Shown: in pieces, positions 40,783 to 49,116 of the stretch
Numbering within the stretch: the stretch's first letter is position 1
How the letters are laid out: each line of letters begins with the position of its first letter
NCBI RefSeq assembly: GCF_008974265.1
Contig: NZ_BKZW01000001.1
Location: 1,488,001-1,552,000, forward strand
Origin: Dictyobacter vulcani
Lineage (GTDB): Bacteria; Chloroflexota; Ktedonobacteria; Ktedonobacterales; Ktedonobacteraceae
Direction: 5' to 3'
DNA length: 64,000 nucleotides
Position numbers and translations under genes: made by a program
Notes under the pieces: model-generated
Databases searched by the model: none
The model's input: the letters and a program-made list of their open reading frames with translations, nothing else
Told to the model about the DNA's origin: nothing

Positions 40783-41573
40783 AAATGGTGCATCTGTAAA
40801 GTATCATAAAAGATCTCAGCCAGCACGGCATAACCAGACGCATTCGGATGAAAACCATCCGCGCTAATATATTCTGGATGCTCGCTCAAGGTCTGCCAGG
40901 TCTGGTAAAGATCGACCAGTATAACGTGTTGACCTGCCACAACAGTAGCAATAACACTATTATACGCGAAAATGGTGGACCTGAGTGCCTGCTTATCACT
41001 ATGAGCGAAACGCGGCAGCACGGTTAGATCTGGCACATTGGCAACAAAAATTCGTGCCTGTGGATTAGCCGCCTGCAGGCGTTGGAGTACACTGGCTAAA
41101 TCCTTCTGGTAACTGGCAAGAGGTACTTTATCAATAAGATCATTGACAGCCAGCCAGACGGTAATCAAATGAGCATGCGAGTCCAGGGCTACAGGTACCT
41201 CAATATTGAGAGCGTCATGAGCATCAATGCCAGGAATTCCCAGGTTTATCAGCCGTGCATCAGGTCCTAAGCGCTTAATGAGAGATGCCGGCCAGCATTG
41301 CGTGGCGGGATCATTGGTTCCGGTCCCAAAGGTGTCCGAGGCTCCAATTGCCACATAGGTCAGATGAGCAGCAGGTGTAGGCTGCAAGTGAAGGTGGGAG
41401 GAAGAAGATTGGTTGTCTGGTATACCTACGCAGGCTGCCAGGAAAGCGCTGATCAGCAGGCAGCAAAAAAGACTGTTGAATGTATGTGTGGCCCGCTCAC
41501 GATTGGAACATGACCGCTTCAACAGCCTTTGCATTCTTATTGGATATATCATCCGTACACGATGTACCTGCAT
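40779..41573 (-). CDS. SGNH/GDSL-hydrolase lipoprotein
   Basis: A 264-residue secreted esterase-like protein. After a basic N terminus, FCCLLISAFLAAC forms a lipobox. The SGNH blocks are IGASDTFGTG (block I, with Ser), INLGIPGIDAHD (II, Gly), WLAVNDL (III, Asn) and DGFHPNASGY (V, Asp and His). The start is uncertain: AAGGGG lies very close to the first ATG, and internal ATGs at codons 8 and 14 are possible. It is translationally coupled to the FtsX-like permease. A paralogue starts at 63325. Confidence 0.88.
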   Translation of the reverse strand: MQVHRVRMIYPIRMQRLLKRSCSNRERATHTFNSLFCCLLISAFLAACVGIPDNQSSSSHLHLQPTPAAHLTYVAIGASDTFGTGTNDPATQCWPASLIKRLGPDARLINLGIPGIDAHDALNIEVPVALDSHAHLITVWLAVNDLIDKVPLASYQKDLASVLQRLQAANPQARIFVANVPDLTVLPRFAHSDKQALRSTIFAYNSVIATVVAGQHVILVDLYQTWQTLSEHPEYISADGFHPNASGYAVLAEIFYDTLQMHHL

Positions 41574-41669
41574 ATCCCCTTAAAATGGTAATATCACCTG
41601 TATTTACGAAGTTCGCTTTACAGATTACCGCACGGAACTGACGACGCTCCGAGCCAATTTTAAGACGAT

Positions 41670-41918
41670 TTACAGACCACGCGCTGCGATTGCTGCACTT
41701 AATACCGAGATCAGGGCAAAAAGTACCACAAAGACAATCGTTGCATTGAAGATCAGGCGCTCAACGCCGCGACGTGTCTTGAACACTGATCCGGCGCTAC
41801 TACCGCCAAAGGCGCTACCCAGGCCAGCACCGCGCGCCTGTAATAAAATAAACACTACAACGGCTATGCTCAAAATAATCTGAACGATACGAATAGCCGG
41901 AAGCCACTGTTGCAGCAA
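41670..41918 (-). CDS. secG: Protein translocase subunit SecG
   Basis: An 82-residue membrane protein of the Sec translocon. It has an N-terminal helix (IVQIILSIAVVVFILLQ), the conserved loop GAGLGSAFGGSSAGSVFKTRRGVER, and a second helix (ATIVFVVLFALISVLS). The start codon is TTG with GAGAGGA upstream. It is too far from the SGNH gene to prove cotranscription. Confidence 0.95.
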   Translation of the reverse strand: MLQQWLPAIRIVQIILSIAVVVFILLQARGAGLGSAFGGSSAGSVFKTRRGVERLIFNATIVFVVLFALISVLSAAIAARGL

Positions 41919-42196
41919 GAGTTTTCCTCTCTTTCGTGCTAACCCCTATAAAACCAAAAGTGAAACAATTTCTGAAAGATTATACCATAGGATATAGACA
42001 ACGTCGAGATAGTAAACAGACATATACGAATATGCACAGGAAAAACACTCGTGAACATGCTTACTTAAGAGCGCAACAATCACTATAGTTGATCTCTTAT
42101 CTGGAAACGTCACACTCCGTCAGATAACTATGCTCATATGAAAGCCAGCAGACAATGTGTCTAACCAGAGCAAACGTTTGGTTGAAAGGAAAAAGG
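41919..42196. other. Intergenic region upstream of secG
   Basis: About 280 AT-rich bases between secG and the terminator of the next minus-strand gene. The secG promoter must lie here. Nothing else is visible. Confidence 0.35.
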
Positions 42197-42250
42197 GAAC
42201 AAGATCTTTAAGGAAGAGTTATATACATCTATGCCTTAAAGATCTTGTTC
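42197..42250 (-). terminator. Terminator of the GT2 gene
   Basis: GAACAAGATCTTTAAGG (42197-42213) and its exact reverse complement (42234-42250) form a 17-bp stem with a 20-nt loop. On the minus strand it is followed by CCCTTTTTCC. It lies 7 bp after the stop codon. Confidence 0.8.
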
Positions 42251-42256
42251 GTCACC

Positions 42257-43012
42257 CTACTTATTGCTATGTGCATGTTCAGGCTCAATCGTGCTGACAG
42301 GTGTCGCTTCATTCACACGAAATGGTTTGCCAAAGCGCTGTTGCAGTAACATCGCCAGAGCAGGCCAGCCATCTTTCCACGGTGAGAGTTTTTTCTCTTC
42401 GCGAGGATAGTAACTGATGGGTACCTCAAAAATGGAATACCCGGCTTTGAGGATGCAGGTAGTAATTTCGGGCTCAATTTCAAAACGACGTCCGGTCATT
42501 GGTAATGCATGGGCAACCACACCAGGCATCAATTTATAACATGTCTCCATATCATGAATCCGGCTGCCAAATAATACATTGGTCATGGTGGTCAGGAAGC
42601 GATTGCCCCAGCGGGTAGTGAATTTCTGGCCAGCAAGGTCGCGATAACCATAAATAGCCACACGTTTATGACCAGCGGCCGTAACTTCTTCCCATTTACG
42701 CACAAGCCCTGGAATATCCTGAGGATCGTATTCCATATCCGCGTCCTGGACAGTAACCAGATCACCAGTTGCCAGACGGAAACCTGTACGTAAGCCCGCC
42801 CCTTTACCCTGGTTCTGCTCATGGCGTACATATTGATAGCTATCAAAGGGTGCATTTTGACGAATCTGTTGTAAAATTTCCCAGGTGCGATCGGTGGAAG
42901 CATCATCAACCACAATCACTTCTAGATCTAATGCTACATTAGAAAGCATTTCTAAAATCTTAGCAACAGTATTCTCTTCATTATAGACAGGGACCACTAC
43001 AGAAACCCGCAT
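42257..43012 (-). CDS. GT2-family glycosyltransferase (DPM1/DPG synthase-like)
   Basis: A 251-residue GT-A-fold transferase. VSVVVPVYNEENTV, VVDDASTDRT and the metal-binding VQDADMEYDP are typical; GNRFLTTMTNVLFG and ETCYKLM resemble polyprenyl-phosphate glycosyltransferases. No C-terminal membrane anchor is present. It probably moves a sugar from a nucleotide sugar to a lipid carrier; the sugar is unknown. Single gene. Confidence 0.92.
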   Translation of the reverse strand: MRVSVVVPVYNEENTVAKILEMLSNVALDLEVIVVDDASTDRTWEILQQIRQNAPFDSYQYVRHEQNQGKGAGLRTGFRLATGDLVTVQDADMEYDPQDIPGLVRKWEEVTAAGHKRVAIYGYRDLAGQKFTTRWGNRFLTTMTNVLFGSRIHDMETCYKLMPGVVAHALPMTGRRFEIEPEITTCILKAGYSIFEVPISYYPREEKKLSPWKDGWPALAMLLQQRFGKPFRVNEATPVSTIEPEHAHSNK

Positions 43013-43212
43013 AGTATAAAGCCTCTCCTTATTAACAAAATGAAAGCACTCACTCTTATAAATAATAACTTAAAAAAGTGTATCCATATCGAGTAAACGA
43101 TTGACTAAGTATATCGCAACAGATAGTAGCCTGGATAGGAGTTATAGCTTACTTACCAATCTCAGTATCATCCCCTCACAAAAATCATACCTCCCTTGTA
43201 GAACACTTATCC

Positions 43213-43258
43213 AGTATGATACAATACAATCCGGGCGAGGACATTGGGTCCCCGCCCG
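43213..43258 (+). promoter_or_regulatory. Possible promoter and leader hairpin of the MBL gene
   Basis: A TACAAT -10-like box lies just before 43232, with a weak TTGTAG about 18 bp further upstream. A GC-rich hairpin CGGGCGAGGAC (43232-43242) / GTCCCCGCCCG (43248-43258) with one mismatch sits in the leader, 27 bp before the start codon. Regulation is inferred only. Confidence 0.4.
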
Positions 43259-43284
43259 AACTTATGTGAGAGAGTATTAAAGTT

Positions 43285-43935
43285 ATGGAAATAACCTGGC
43301 TTGGCCACTCTTGCTTCCAGCTTCGTGGCAAAAATGTCATTTTAATTACTGACCCCGCGACCCCTCAGCAGGAGGATGCCACAGAGCCATCCCCGTTGAG
43401 TAAGGTGAATGCTTCTATTGTTACAGTCAGCCATAATCATCCAGGCCATAACTACGTCCAGGGTGTGGGTGGAAATCCACGTGCCGTACGTGGACCGGGT
43501 GAATATGAAATTAGTGATGTGTTGATTACCGGTGTTGCTTCCTATCATGATGATGAACATGGCAAGAAACAGGGACGCAATACTATCTATATTATACATA
43601 TGGATGATCTTGTCATCTGTCATCTAGGTGATCTGGGTCATGTCTTACCTGAGGAACTACTAGAAGAAGTTGCCGACGCTGACGTACTTCTCCTTCCCAT
43701 CGGTGGTGGAAATTCTATAAATGCAACGCAGGCCGCGGAAATTATCAGTCAGGTTGAACCACGGGTAGTGATTCCTATGCACTATCATCCGGAACAAACT
43801 GAAGGTATTCCAGCAGAATTACATAAATTTTGTCGTGAAATGGGTGTGGAAACAATTGAGCCACAGCCTAAATTCACGGTTACCAGGAATTCTCTGCCGG
43901 CCGCAATGCAGGTTGTGTTACTTACACCACGGTAA
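43285..43935 (+). CDS. MBL-fold metallohydrolase-like protein
   Basis: A 216-residue protein related to the UPF0173/UlaG group of metallo-beta-lactamase-fold proteins: MEITWLGHSCFQLRGKN, VSHNHPGHN, ICHLGDLGH and PMHYHPEQ. The usual HxHxDH motif reads HNHPGH, so the Asp ligand is replaced by Gly; the remaining His and Asp residues are present. Activity is therefore uncertain. It lies 70 bp upstream of pyrG on the same strand and may be cotranscribed with it. Confidence 0.85.
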   Translation: MEITWLGHSCFQLRGKNVILITDPATPQQEDATEPSPLSKVNASIVTVSHNHPGHNYVQGVGGNPRAVRGPGEYEISDVLITGVASYHDDEHGKKQGRNTIYIIHMDDLVICHLGDLGHVLPEELLEEVADADVLLLPIGGGNSINATQAAEIISQVEPRVVIPMHYHPEQTEGIPAELHKFCREMGVETIEPQPKFTVTRNSLPAAMQVVLLTPR

Positions 43936-44006
43936 ATACCGTGAATATGTTGTCAATCTTTCAATTGCTTAAGGCAAGGCTCCGAGGATAAGGAGAAAGC
44001 GAAGCT

Positions 44007-45677
44007 ATGTCAAAATTCATCTTTGTCACAGGCGGTGTGGCATCATCAGTCGGAAAAGGTATCAGTGTAGCCTCACTCGGGCGTCTCCTCAAAAATCGCG
44101 GAGTCTCCGTCTCACTTATGAAGTTGGACCCCTATATCAATGTGGATCCAGGCACAATGTCACCATATCAGCATGGTGAGGTGTTTGTGACCGATGATGG
44201 CGCTGAGACCGACCTGGATCTTGGTCACTATGAGCGCTTTACGGATGAGCCATCTTACCAGGCTAACAATGTTACGACCGGACAGGTTTATGCTTCGGTT
44301 ATTGGAAAAGAGCGCCGTGGAGAATATCTGGGTGGCACGATTCAGGTTATCCCACACATCACCAATGAGATTAAGGATCGCATTCATGCCGTTGCTCGCC
44401 GCTCCGATGCGGATGTGGTGATTGTTGAAGTTGGTGGCACCGTCGGCGATATCGAAGGCGAACCTTATTTAGAGGCGATTCGCCAGATGCGCAAAGACGT
44501 TGGACGTCGGGATGTCCTCTACATCCATGTGACCCTCCTCCCCTATCTGGGTGCCGCAAAAGAACTCAAGACCAAACCAACCCAGCACAGTGTCAAAGAG
44601 TTGTTGCGCGTTGGTATTCAGCCAGATGTTATTTTATGTCGTTCGGATTATGCTGTCCCCGATGACCTACGTGAGAAAATCGCTCTTTTCTGCAATATCG
44701 AGGAGAAGGCCGTCATTGGCATGACCAATGCCGAGACTATCTATGAAGTTCCTCTCCACCTTGAAGATGCAGGCCTGGGTGAATTCCTGGTACAAGAACT
44801 GAATCTGCCAAAACATGAACCTCAGATGCAGGAATGGAAAAATCTGGTTGATCGTATTAAACGTCCACGCTCAGAATTAACAATCGGCCTGGTCGGCAAA
44901 TATGTTGAACTCCATGACGCATATATGTCTGTCGCGGAGTCCCTCCATCATGCTGGCTGGTTCCATGATGTCGATATTCGTATCAAATGGATCAATTCAG
45001 AAGCCCTGGAGCAGATGGGCGATAATTATGAAGAGGCACTGGAAGATGTCGCCGGTATCGTGGTTCCCGGTGGTTTTGGCCATCGCGGTATTGAGGGCAA
45101 AATCAAAGCTGCCAGCTATGCACGCCGCAACAATATTCCCTATCTGGGTCTCTGCCTGGGCATGCAAGTAGCCGTCATCGAATTCGCCCGCAATGTCCTG
45201 GGACTGACCAACGCCAATAGCTCCGAATTCGATCCCCAAAACGCGCATCCAGTTATTGATCTGATGCATACACAGCGCAATGTTTCCGATAAAGGCGGCA
45301 CCATGCGTCTGGGTAACTGGGTCTGCTGCTTGATGCCAGAGACAAAAGCTCTTCAAGCCTATGGAGAAGCCATTGTCTTTGAGCGCCATCGCCATCGCTA
45401 TGAATTTAATAATGAATATCGGAAGCGTATGGAATCTCAGGGTCTGATTGTCAGCGGTCGCTCAGCCGACAATAGTCTTGTAGAAGTCATTGAAATCAAG
45501 GACCATCCCTGGTTTGTTGCCTCACAGTTCCATCCTGAATTCAAGAGCCGTCCGACACGTCCCCATCCATTGTTCCGCGATTTCATTGGGACCAGTCTGA
45601 AGCTCAAACTACAAAAAGATAGTGCTGTAGAGGTTGAATCAGGTAAAGTATTATCCGACTCACGGATAGAGATGTAA
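44007..45677 (+). CDS. pyrG: CTP synthase
   Basis: A 556-residue enzyme that makes CTP from UTP, ATP and glutamine. The amidoligase half begins [16 protein letters not shown] and has [16 protein letters not shown] and [10 protein letters not shown]. The glutamine amidotransferase half has the nucleophile Cys in YLGLCLGMQ and the His-Glu pair in SQFHPEF. AAGGAG precedes the ATG. The next gene starts 4 bp after the stop, so the two are cotranscribed. Confidence 0.98.
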   Translation: MSKFIFVTGGVASSVGKGISVASLGRLLKNRGVSVSLMKLDPYINVDPGTMSPYQHGEVFVTDDGAETDLDLGHYERFTDEPSYQANNVTTGQVYASVIGKERRGEYLGGTIQVIPHITNEIKDRIHAVARRSDADVVIVEVGGTVGDIEGEPYLEAIRQMRKDVGRRDVLYIHVTLLPYLGAAKELKTKPTQHSVKELLRVGIQPDVILCRSDYAVPDDLREKIALFCNIEEKAVIGMTNAETIYEVPLHLEDAGLGEFLVQELNLPKHEPQMQEWKNLVDRIKRPRSELTIGLVGKYVELHDAYMSVAESLHHAGWFHDVDIRIKWINSEALEQMGDNYEEALEDVAGIVVPGGFGHRGIEGKIKAASYARRNNIPYLGLCLGMQVAVIEFARNVLGLTNANSSEFDPQNAHPVIDLMHTQRNVSDKGGTMRLGNWVCCLMPETKALQAYGEAIVFERHRHRYEFNNEYRKRMESQGLIVSGRSADNSLVEVIEIKDHPWFVASQFHPEFKSRPTRPHPLFRDFIGTSLKLKLQKDSAVEVESGKVLSDSRIEM

Positions 45678-45681
45678 CTCC

Positions 45682-46986
45682 ATGTTATACTTGAGCCAAC
45701 TGCTCAACGCACCGGTTCTAGACCAGCAGAATGTGCGTGCGGGCAAAATCATCGATATACTAGCGCAAGCCAATCAGGTAGGCCAGGATACTCCGGCCTA
45801 CCCTACCGCTCTGCTGGTAGAGGTTGAAGACGATCAACAGAGACGGGTACCTGTGGATGCGCTCGAGCGCCATGAGAATACCTGGAATCTGCGTTATCCC
45901 ATCGAGCGGTTCGCTCTACAAGCTAATTATCCAGGTGAGGATGAGGTTCGCCTGGCTCAGGAAGTGCTGGATAAGCAGATCATTGATCTTGAGCATAAAA
46001 AAATGGTGCGCGTCAATGATCTTTGCTTTGACAATGATTGGCGTATTCTGGGCATCGATAAAAGTTCTTTGAGCCTGATACGCCGCCTGGCACCTTCCTG
46101 GCTGGCAAATGCCATTAATCCACCAACCTATGACACTTTGATTCCCTGGCAAGAAGTTGAACTGATGAGCTCGACCTCTCGTGTCAACGATGAGATTGAG
46201 AAAACACCATCTTCCCCACTCGTTTCTCCATCATCGCGCTCATTAAGCGGCCATCTTTCTCAACTCCATCCCGCTGATATCGCCAGCATTGTCCATCAGG
46301 TCACCGTTGAACAGGGGACCCGGTTGATTGAACGCCTCGATAATAATACTGCGGCCGATACCATGGAAGAGATTGATACGGAGCGTCAGGGCCAGATTCT
46401 AGAGAATTTGCCACCCGAGCGCGCTGCTGCGATCTTGCATGAAATGGGACCCGATGAGGTTGCTGATCTGCTTGGTCAGCTTCCAGAGGAGCGCAAGCAA
46501 GAACTCCTACGCCAGTTACATCCTGAGGACTCAGAAGAGGTTCAGGAATTATTGGAGTATGAGGCAGATACGGCTGGCGGCTTGATGACAACGGACTATA
46601 TCGCTTTGAATCAGATGCGTACGGCGCAAGAGGCGTTGGCTGCGATTCGTCGCGATATTCTCGAAAATGATGTACGCATCGCTTACGTCTATTGTATCGA
46701 AAACGAGGCCGAGGATGATAATCGCCCACTGGGTGTGGTCTCTATCTGGGATCTCCTGGTGGCCCAACCGACCCAACCCCTACAAGAATTTATGGAAACG
46801 CAACTGATTACGGTACAACCAGATGCAGATCCTCGCACCGTAGCTGAGACGCTGGCAAAATATAATTTGCTGGCCGTTCCAGTTGTGAATGAAGAGGGTA
46901 TGCTCGAAGGGATCGTGACCGTTGATGATGCCCTCGACGTCCTACTGCCACCAGAACGACGTCGCCGACCAACCCGCATGTATTAG
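45682..46986 (+). CDS. Soluble MgtE-N/CBS-domain protein with PRC-like N terminus
   Basis: A 434-residue cytoplasmic protein. Residues 1-165 contain PRC-barrel-like repeats (LYLSQLLNAPVLDQQNVRAGKIIDI). The middle is the MgtE N-terminal superhelical domain with LHPADIASIV and LPPERAAAILHEMGPDEVADLLGQLP. A CBS pair ends the protein (TADYIAL-like TTDYIALNQMRTAQEAL and VTVDDALDVLL). No membrane helices follow, unlike true MgtE magnesium channels. It could sense Mg2+ or nucleotide for a separate transporter or for pyrG, which directly precedes it; this is inference. Confidence 0.88.
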   Translation: MLYLSQLLNAPVLDQQNVRAGKIIDILAQANQVGQDTPAYPTALLVEVEDDQQRRVPVDALERHENTWNLRYPIERFALQANYPGEDEVRLAQEVLDKQIIDLEHKKMVRVNDLCFDNDWRILGIDKSSLSLIRRLAPSWLANAINPPTYDTLIPWQEVELMSSTSRVNDEIEKTPSSPLVSPSSRSLSGHLSQLHPADIASIVHQVTVEQGTRLIERLDNNTAADTMEEIDTERQGQILENLPPERAAAILHEMGPDEVADLLGQLPEERKQELLRQLHPEDSEEVQELLEYEADTAGGLMTTDYIALNQMRTAQEALAAIRRDILENDVRIAYVYCIENEAEDDNRPLGVVSIWDLLVAQPTQPLQEFMETQLITVQPDADPRTVAETLAKYNLLAVPVVNEEGMLEGIVTVDDALDVLLPPERRRRPTRMY

Positions 46987-47024
46987 TATAGTATTCAGGC
47001 TTGATTTACCCTGAAGAAAAACTT

Positions 47025-47066
47025 GCCTGCCCATACATTTTTTCACGCTGGCGCGATTGGGCAGGC
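47025..47066 (+). terminator. Hairpin after the pyrG operon
   Basis: GCCTGCCC (47025-47032) pairs with GGGCAGGC (47059-47066) around a 26-nt loop. It lies between convergent genes. Confidence 0.5.
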
Positions 47067-47085
47067 TTACCCACAATACAATTAG

Positions 47086-47820
47086 TCAGGCAATGTTATT
47101 CTGAGGATCTGAAGTGTTGGATACAATACTGGCTTCCAGCGCCACTAATACTTGCGTAATATCCTGACACACTTCCACCATTACCTGCGGAAGCCACTCC
47201 TCTGGGTGGGGATCATCGGGCAAGATCACGCTCTCGACCTCGCCATCATTGACTTGTATCAGGACACTTTCACTGGGCATCGGCTGCTCTTCATGCAAAC
47301 CACGCATACCCAGTGGATGCCAGATAGGAATCTCTACCCGCTGCTGCAGATTCAAAACTTCAGGATATAAACGGTTATCGCGCAAGATCATCGTAATTCC
47401 CGGGCGAGTCTCGATGGTTCTACGGCTCTGTTCACTGGCCTGTAATTTGACTAATTGGGATAGTGAGAGCAGCGTCTCTTCAGATAAACTTGCCCCATGT
47501 AAGGCCAGAGAATAGGAGAGTTCCAATACCAATGGCGGAATGGCGCTGGTGTGAAGATGATCACAATCATCCTCTATCTCGTGGAAAAATTCGCATACGC
47601 CGGTGGTCCCATCCGTTGAAAGTGCAGTATCAAGCACGCCCCAGGAAAATGAAACAACACATGAACTCTGCTGCTCAACATCACACGTACCTGTATGACA
47701 GGTACAATTAAACTCGCGCTCCAAAGAACGTGTATTTAACCAGGACTCAGGATGGGTGACGAGACCGATGTTGCGGGCCGCTTTGATGAATAATCCGGTC
47801 GCGTCTTCAAATGTTAACAA
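47086..47820 (-). CDS. Hypothetical 244-residue protein
   Basis: An acidic soluble protein with no family I recognise. The N-terminal part has a Cys/His cluster CTCHTGTCDVEQQSSC that might bind a metal. The middle is helical (LVLELSYSLALHGASLSEETLLSLSQLV), and the end is acidic (VEVCQDITQVLVALEASIV). The start codon is TTG with AAGGAG 7 bases upstream. It is probably a real gene because of that site and its steady frame. The cluster is not adjacent to any redox gene. Confidence 0.7.
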   Translation of the reverse strand: MLTFEDATGLFIKAARNIGLVTHPESWLNTRSLEREFNCTCHTGTCDVEQQSSCVVSFSWGVLDTALSTDGTTGVCEFFHEIEDDCDHLHTSAIPPLVLELSYSLALHGASLSEETLLSLSQLVKLQASEQSRRTIETRPGITMILRDNRLYPEVLNLQQRVEIPIWHPLGMRGLHEEQPMPSESVLIQVNDGEVESVILPDDPHPEEWLPQVMVEVCQDITQVLVALEASIVSNTSDPQNNIA

Positions 47821-48001
47821 TTACAAGCTCCTTATTGCCTCGAAACAGATAACCATGCCAGTCATAAAGCTAACATGCTTGCTACACCTTGCCAGCTAAA
47901 CATGAGTTCAGCAGATGTATCACCCTTATATTACTGATGCATTCTATGGGTGTCAAATAATGGGGGGAATTACATAAATACAGGGGTACTACCCTTACCA
48001 T

Positions 48002-48037
48002 AAAAAAACAGGGCACCTGACAGTATTGGTGCCCTGT
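48002..48037 (-). terminator. Terminator of greA
   Basis: ACAGGGCACC (48008-48017) pairs with GGTGCCCTGT (48028-48037), with a 10-nt loop; on the minus strand seven T follow. It lies 16 bp past the greA stop. Confidence 0.88.
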
Positions 48038-48052
48038 GAGGTCTTTTTGAGG

Positions 48053-48565
48053 TTATAGCATTGGACGGATGGAGACGATATAGTACGTTGTTACACCGCC
48101 AGGAGTTGAAACGCTTACTTCATCGCCCTCGCGATGGCCCATCAAAGCCTTACCTACTGGAGCCTGATCAGAAATCAAACCAGCCTTTGGATCAGCTTCA
48201 AATGTCTCAACAATCTTAAACATACGCTTGGTGCCTCTGTCGGTCTCCACCTCTACTTGCATACCAATGCGCACAGTGCCATCTGTGTCAGCGTGCATAT
48301 CCGGAGTCATCACTTCGGATAAACCAAGTCGTTTTTCGAGTTCTGCGATTTCACCTTCAAGCATCGCTTGATCGTTTTTGGCTTCTTCGTATGCGCTACT
48401 TTCACTGATATCGCCTGCTTCCTTGGCTTCATGAATATAGTCGGCGACCTCACGGCGCTTTACATCGCGCAAGTAATCCAGCCGCTCTTTCATGCGTTTA
48501 AAGCCTTCTGGCGTCAAGCGATAGATTTTGCGATCAGATGCATCACTCTGTCCACCAATACTCAT
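48053..48565 (-). CDS. greA: Transcription elongation factor GreA
   Basis: A 170-residue factor that rescues backtracked RNA polymerase by stimulating transcript cleavage. The N-terminal coiled coil has LTPEGFKRMKERLDYLRDVKR and the tip acids in ARE/DISES-like EAGDISESSAYEEAKNDQ. The C-terminal FKBP-like domain has ISDQAPVGKALMGHREGDEVSV. AGGAGGAG precedes the ATG. A Gly/Ser/Asp-rich 12-residue N-terminal extension is present. Single gene. Confidence 0.97.
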   Translation of the reverse strand: MSIGGQSDASDRKIYRLTPEGFKRMKERLDYLRDVKRREVADYIHEAKEAGDISESSAYEEAKNDQAMLEGEIAELEKRLGLSEVMTPDMHADTDGTVRIGMQVEVETDRGTKRMFKIVETFEADPKAGLISDQAPVGKALMGHREGDEVSVSTPGGVTTYYIVSIRPML

Positions 48566-49012
48566 TGTATAACTCCTCCTGGTAGTGAGGCTGTCGACCC
48601 CAACGGGTCCGTTCCCGATATCCGCCTCTTACTTGTCTAATTCTAACGATAAAACCTTATCACTCTTTTGTTGCTGACCTGTTATTGCTGCCGTTGCTCT
48701 TTCAGCTATAGCTTTTCGTAACGCTTCCCTACCAGGGAATGACATTTGGCAAAGAACAAATCATGGCAAGTTCTTCATAAAAGAGGGATAAAAGACTAAC
48801 AACAAATACAACGTCTACACGTCTGCTTATTTGTTGCTATCTTTACTTGTCAATCGAGGCGACATTATCCCACGCCTCAGTTAATCCGAAACGTAGATGC
48901 TCAACACACATGAGGGAGATTATACGTTGAGAATGAAGGAACGTCAAGTGATTTGCCCTGTTTTTTCATTTCTTAGCAATGAAACATCTAAAGCCTGCTG
49001 CGACGTACTGAA
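48566..49012. other. Intergenic region upstream of greA
   Basis: About 450 bases, AT-rich in its right part. The greA promoter should be here. No repeat, RNA gene or supported ORF is seen. Confidence 0.35.
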
Positions 49013-49053
49013 ACTATAGAGCAATCTTCCTGGAAAATAGATTGCTCTATAGT
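49013..49053 (-). terminator. 15-bp perfect hairpin after hydrolase gene
   Basis: ACTATAGAGCAATCT (49013-49027) and its exact reverse complement (49039-49053) are separated by 11 nt. It is 64 bp past the stop codon of the minus-strand hydrolase-fold gene. A TTTC tail follows on that strand. Confidence 0.6.
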
Positions 49054-49116
49054 AATGTTTGACGTTATCTCTGTATCATCTACCCACTGTGTAAAATGTG
49101 TGACGCGTAGAATTGT

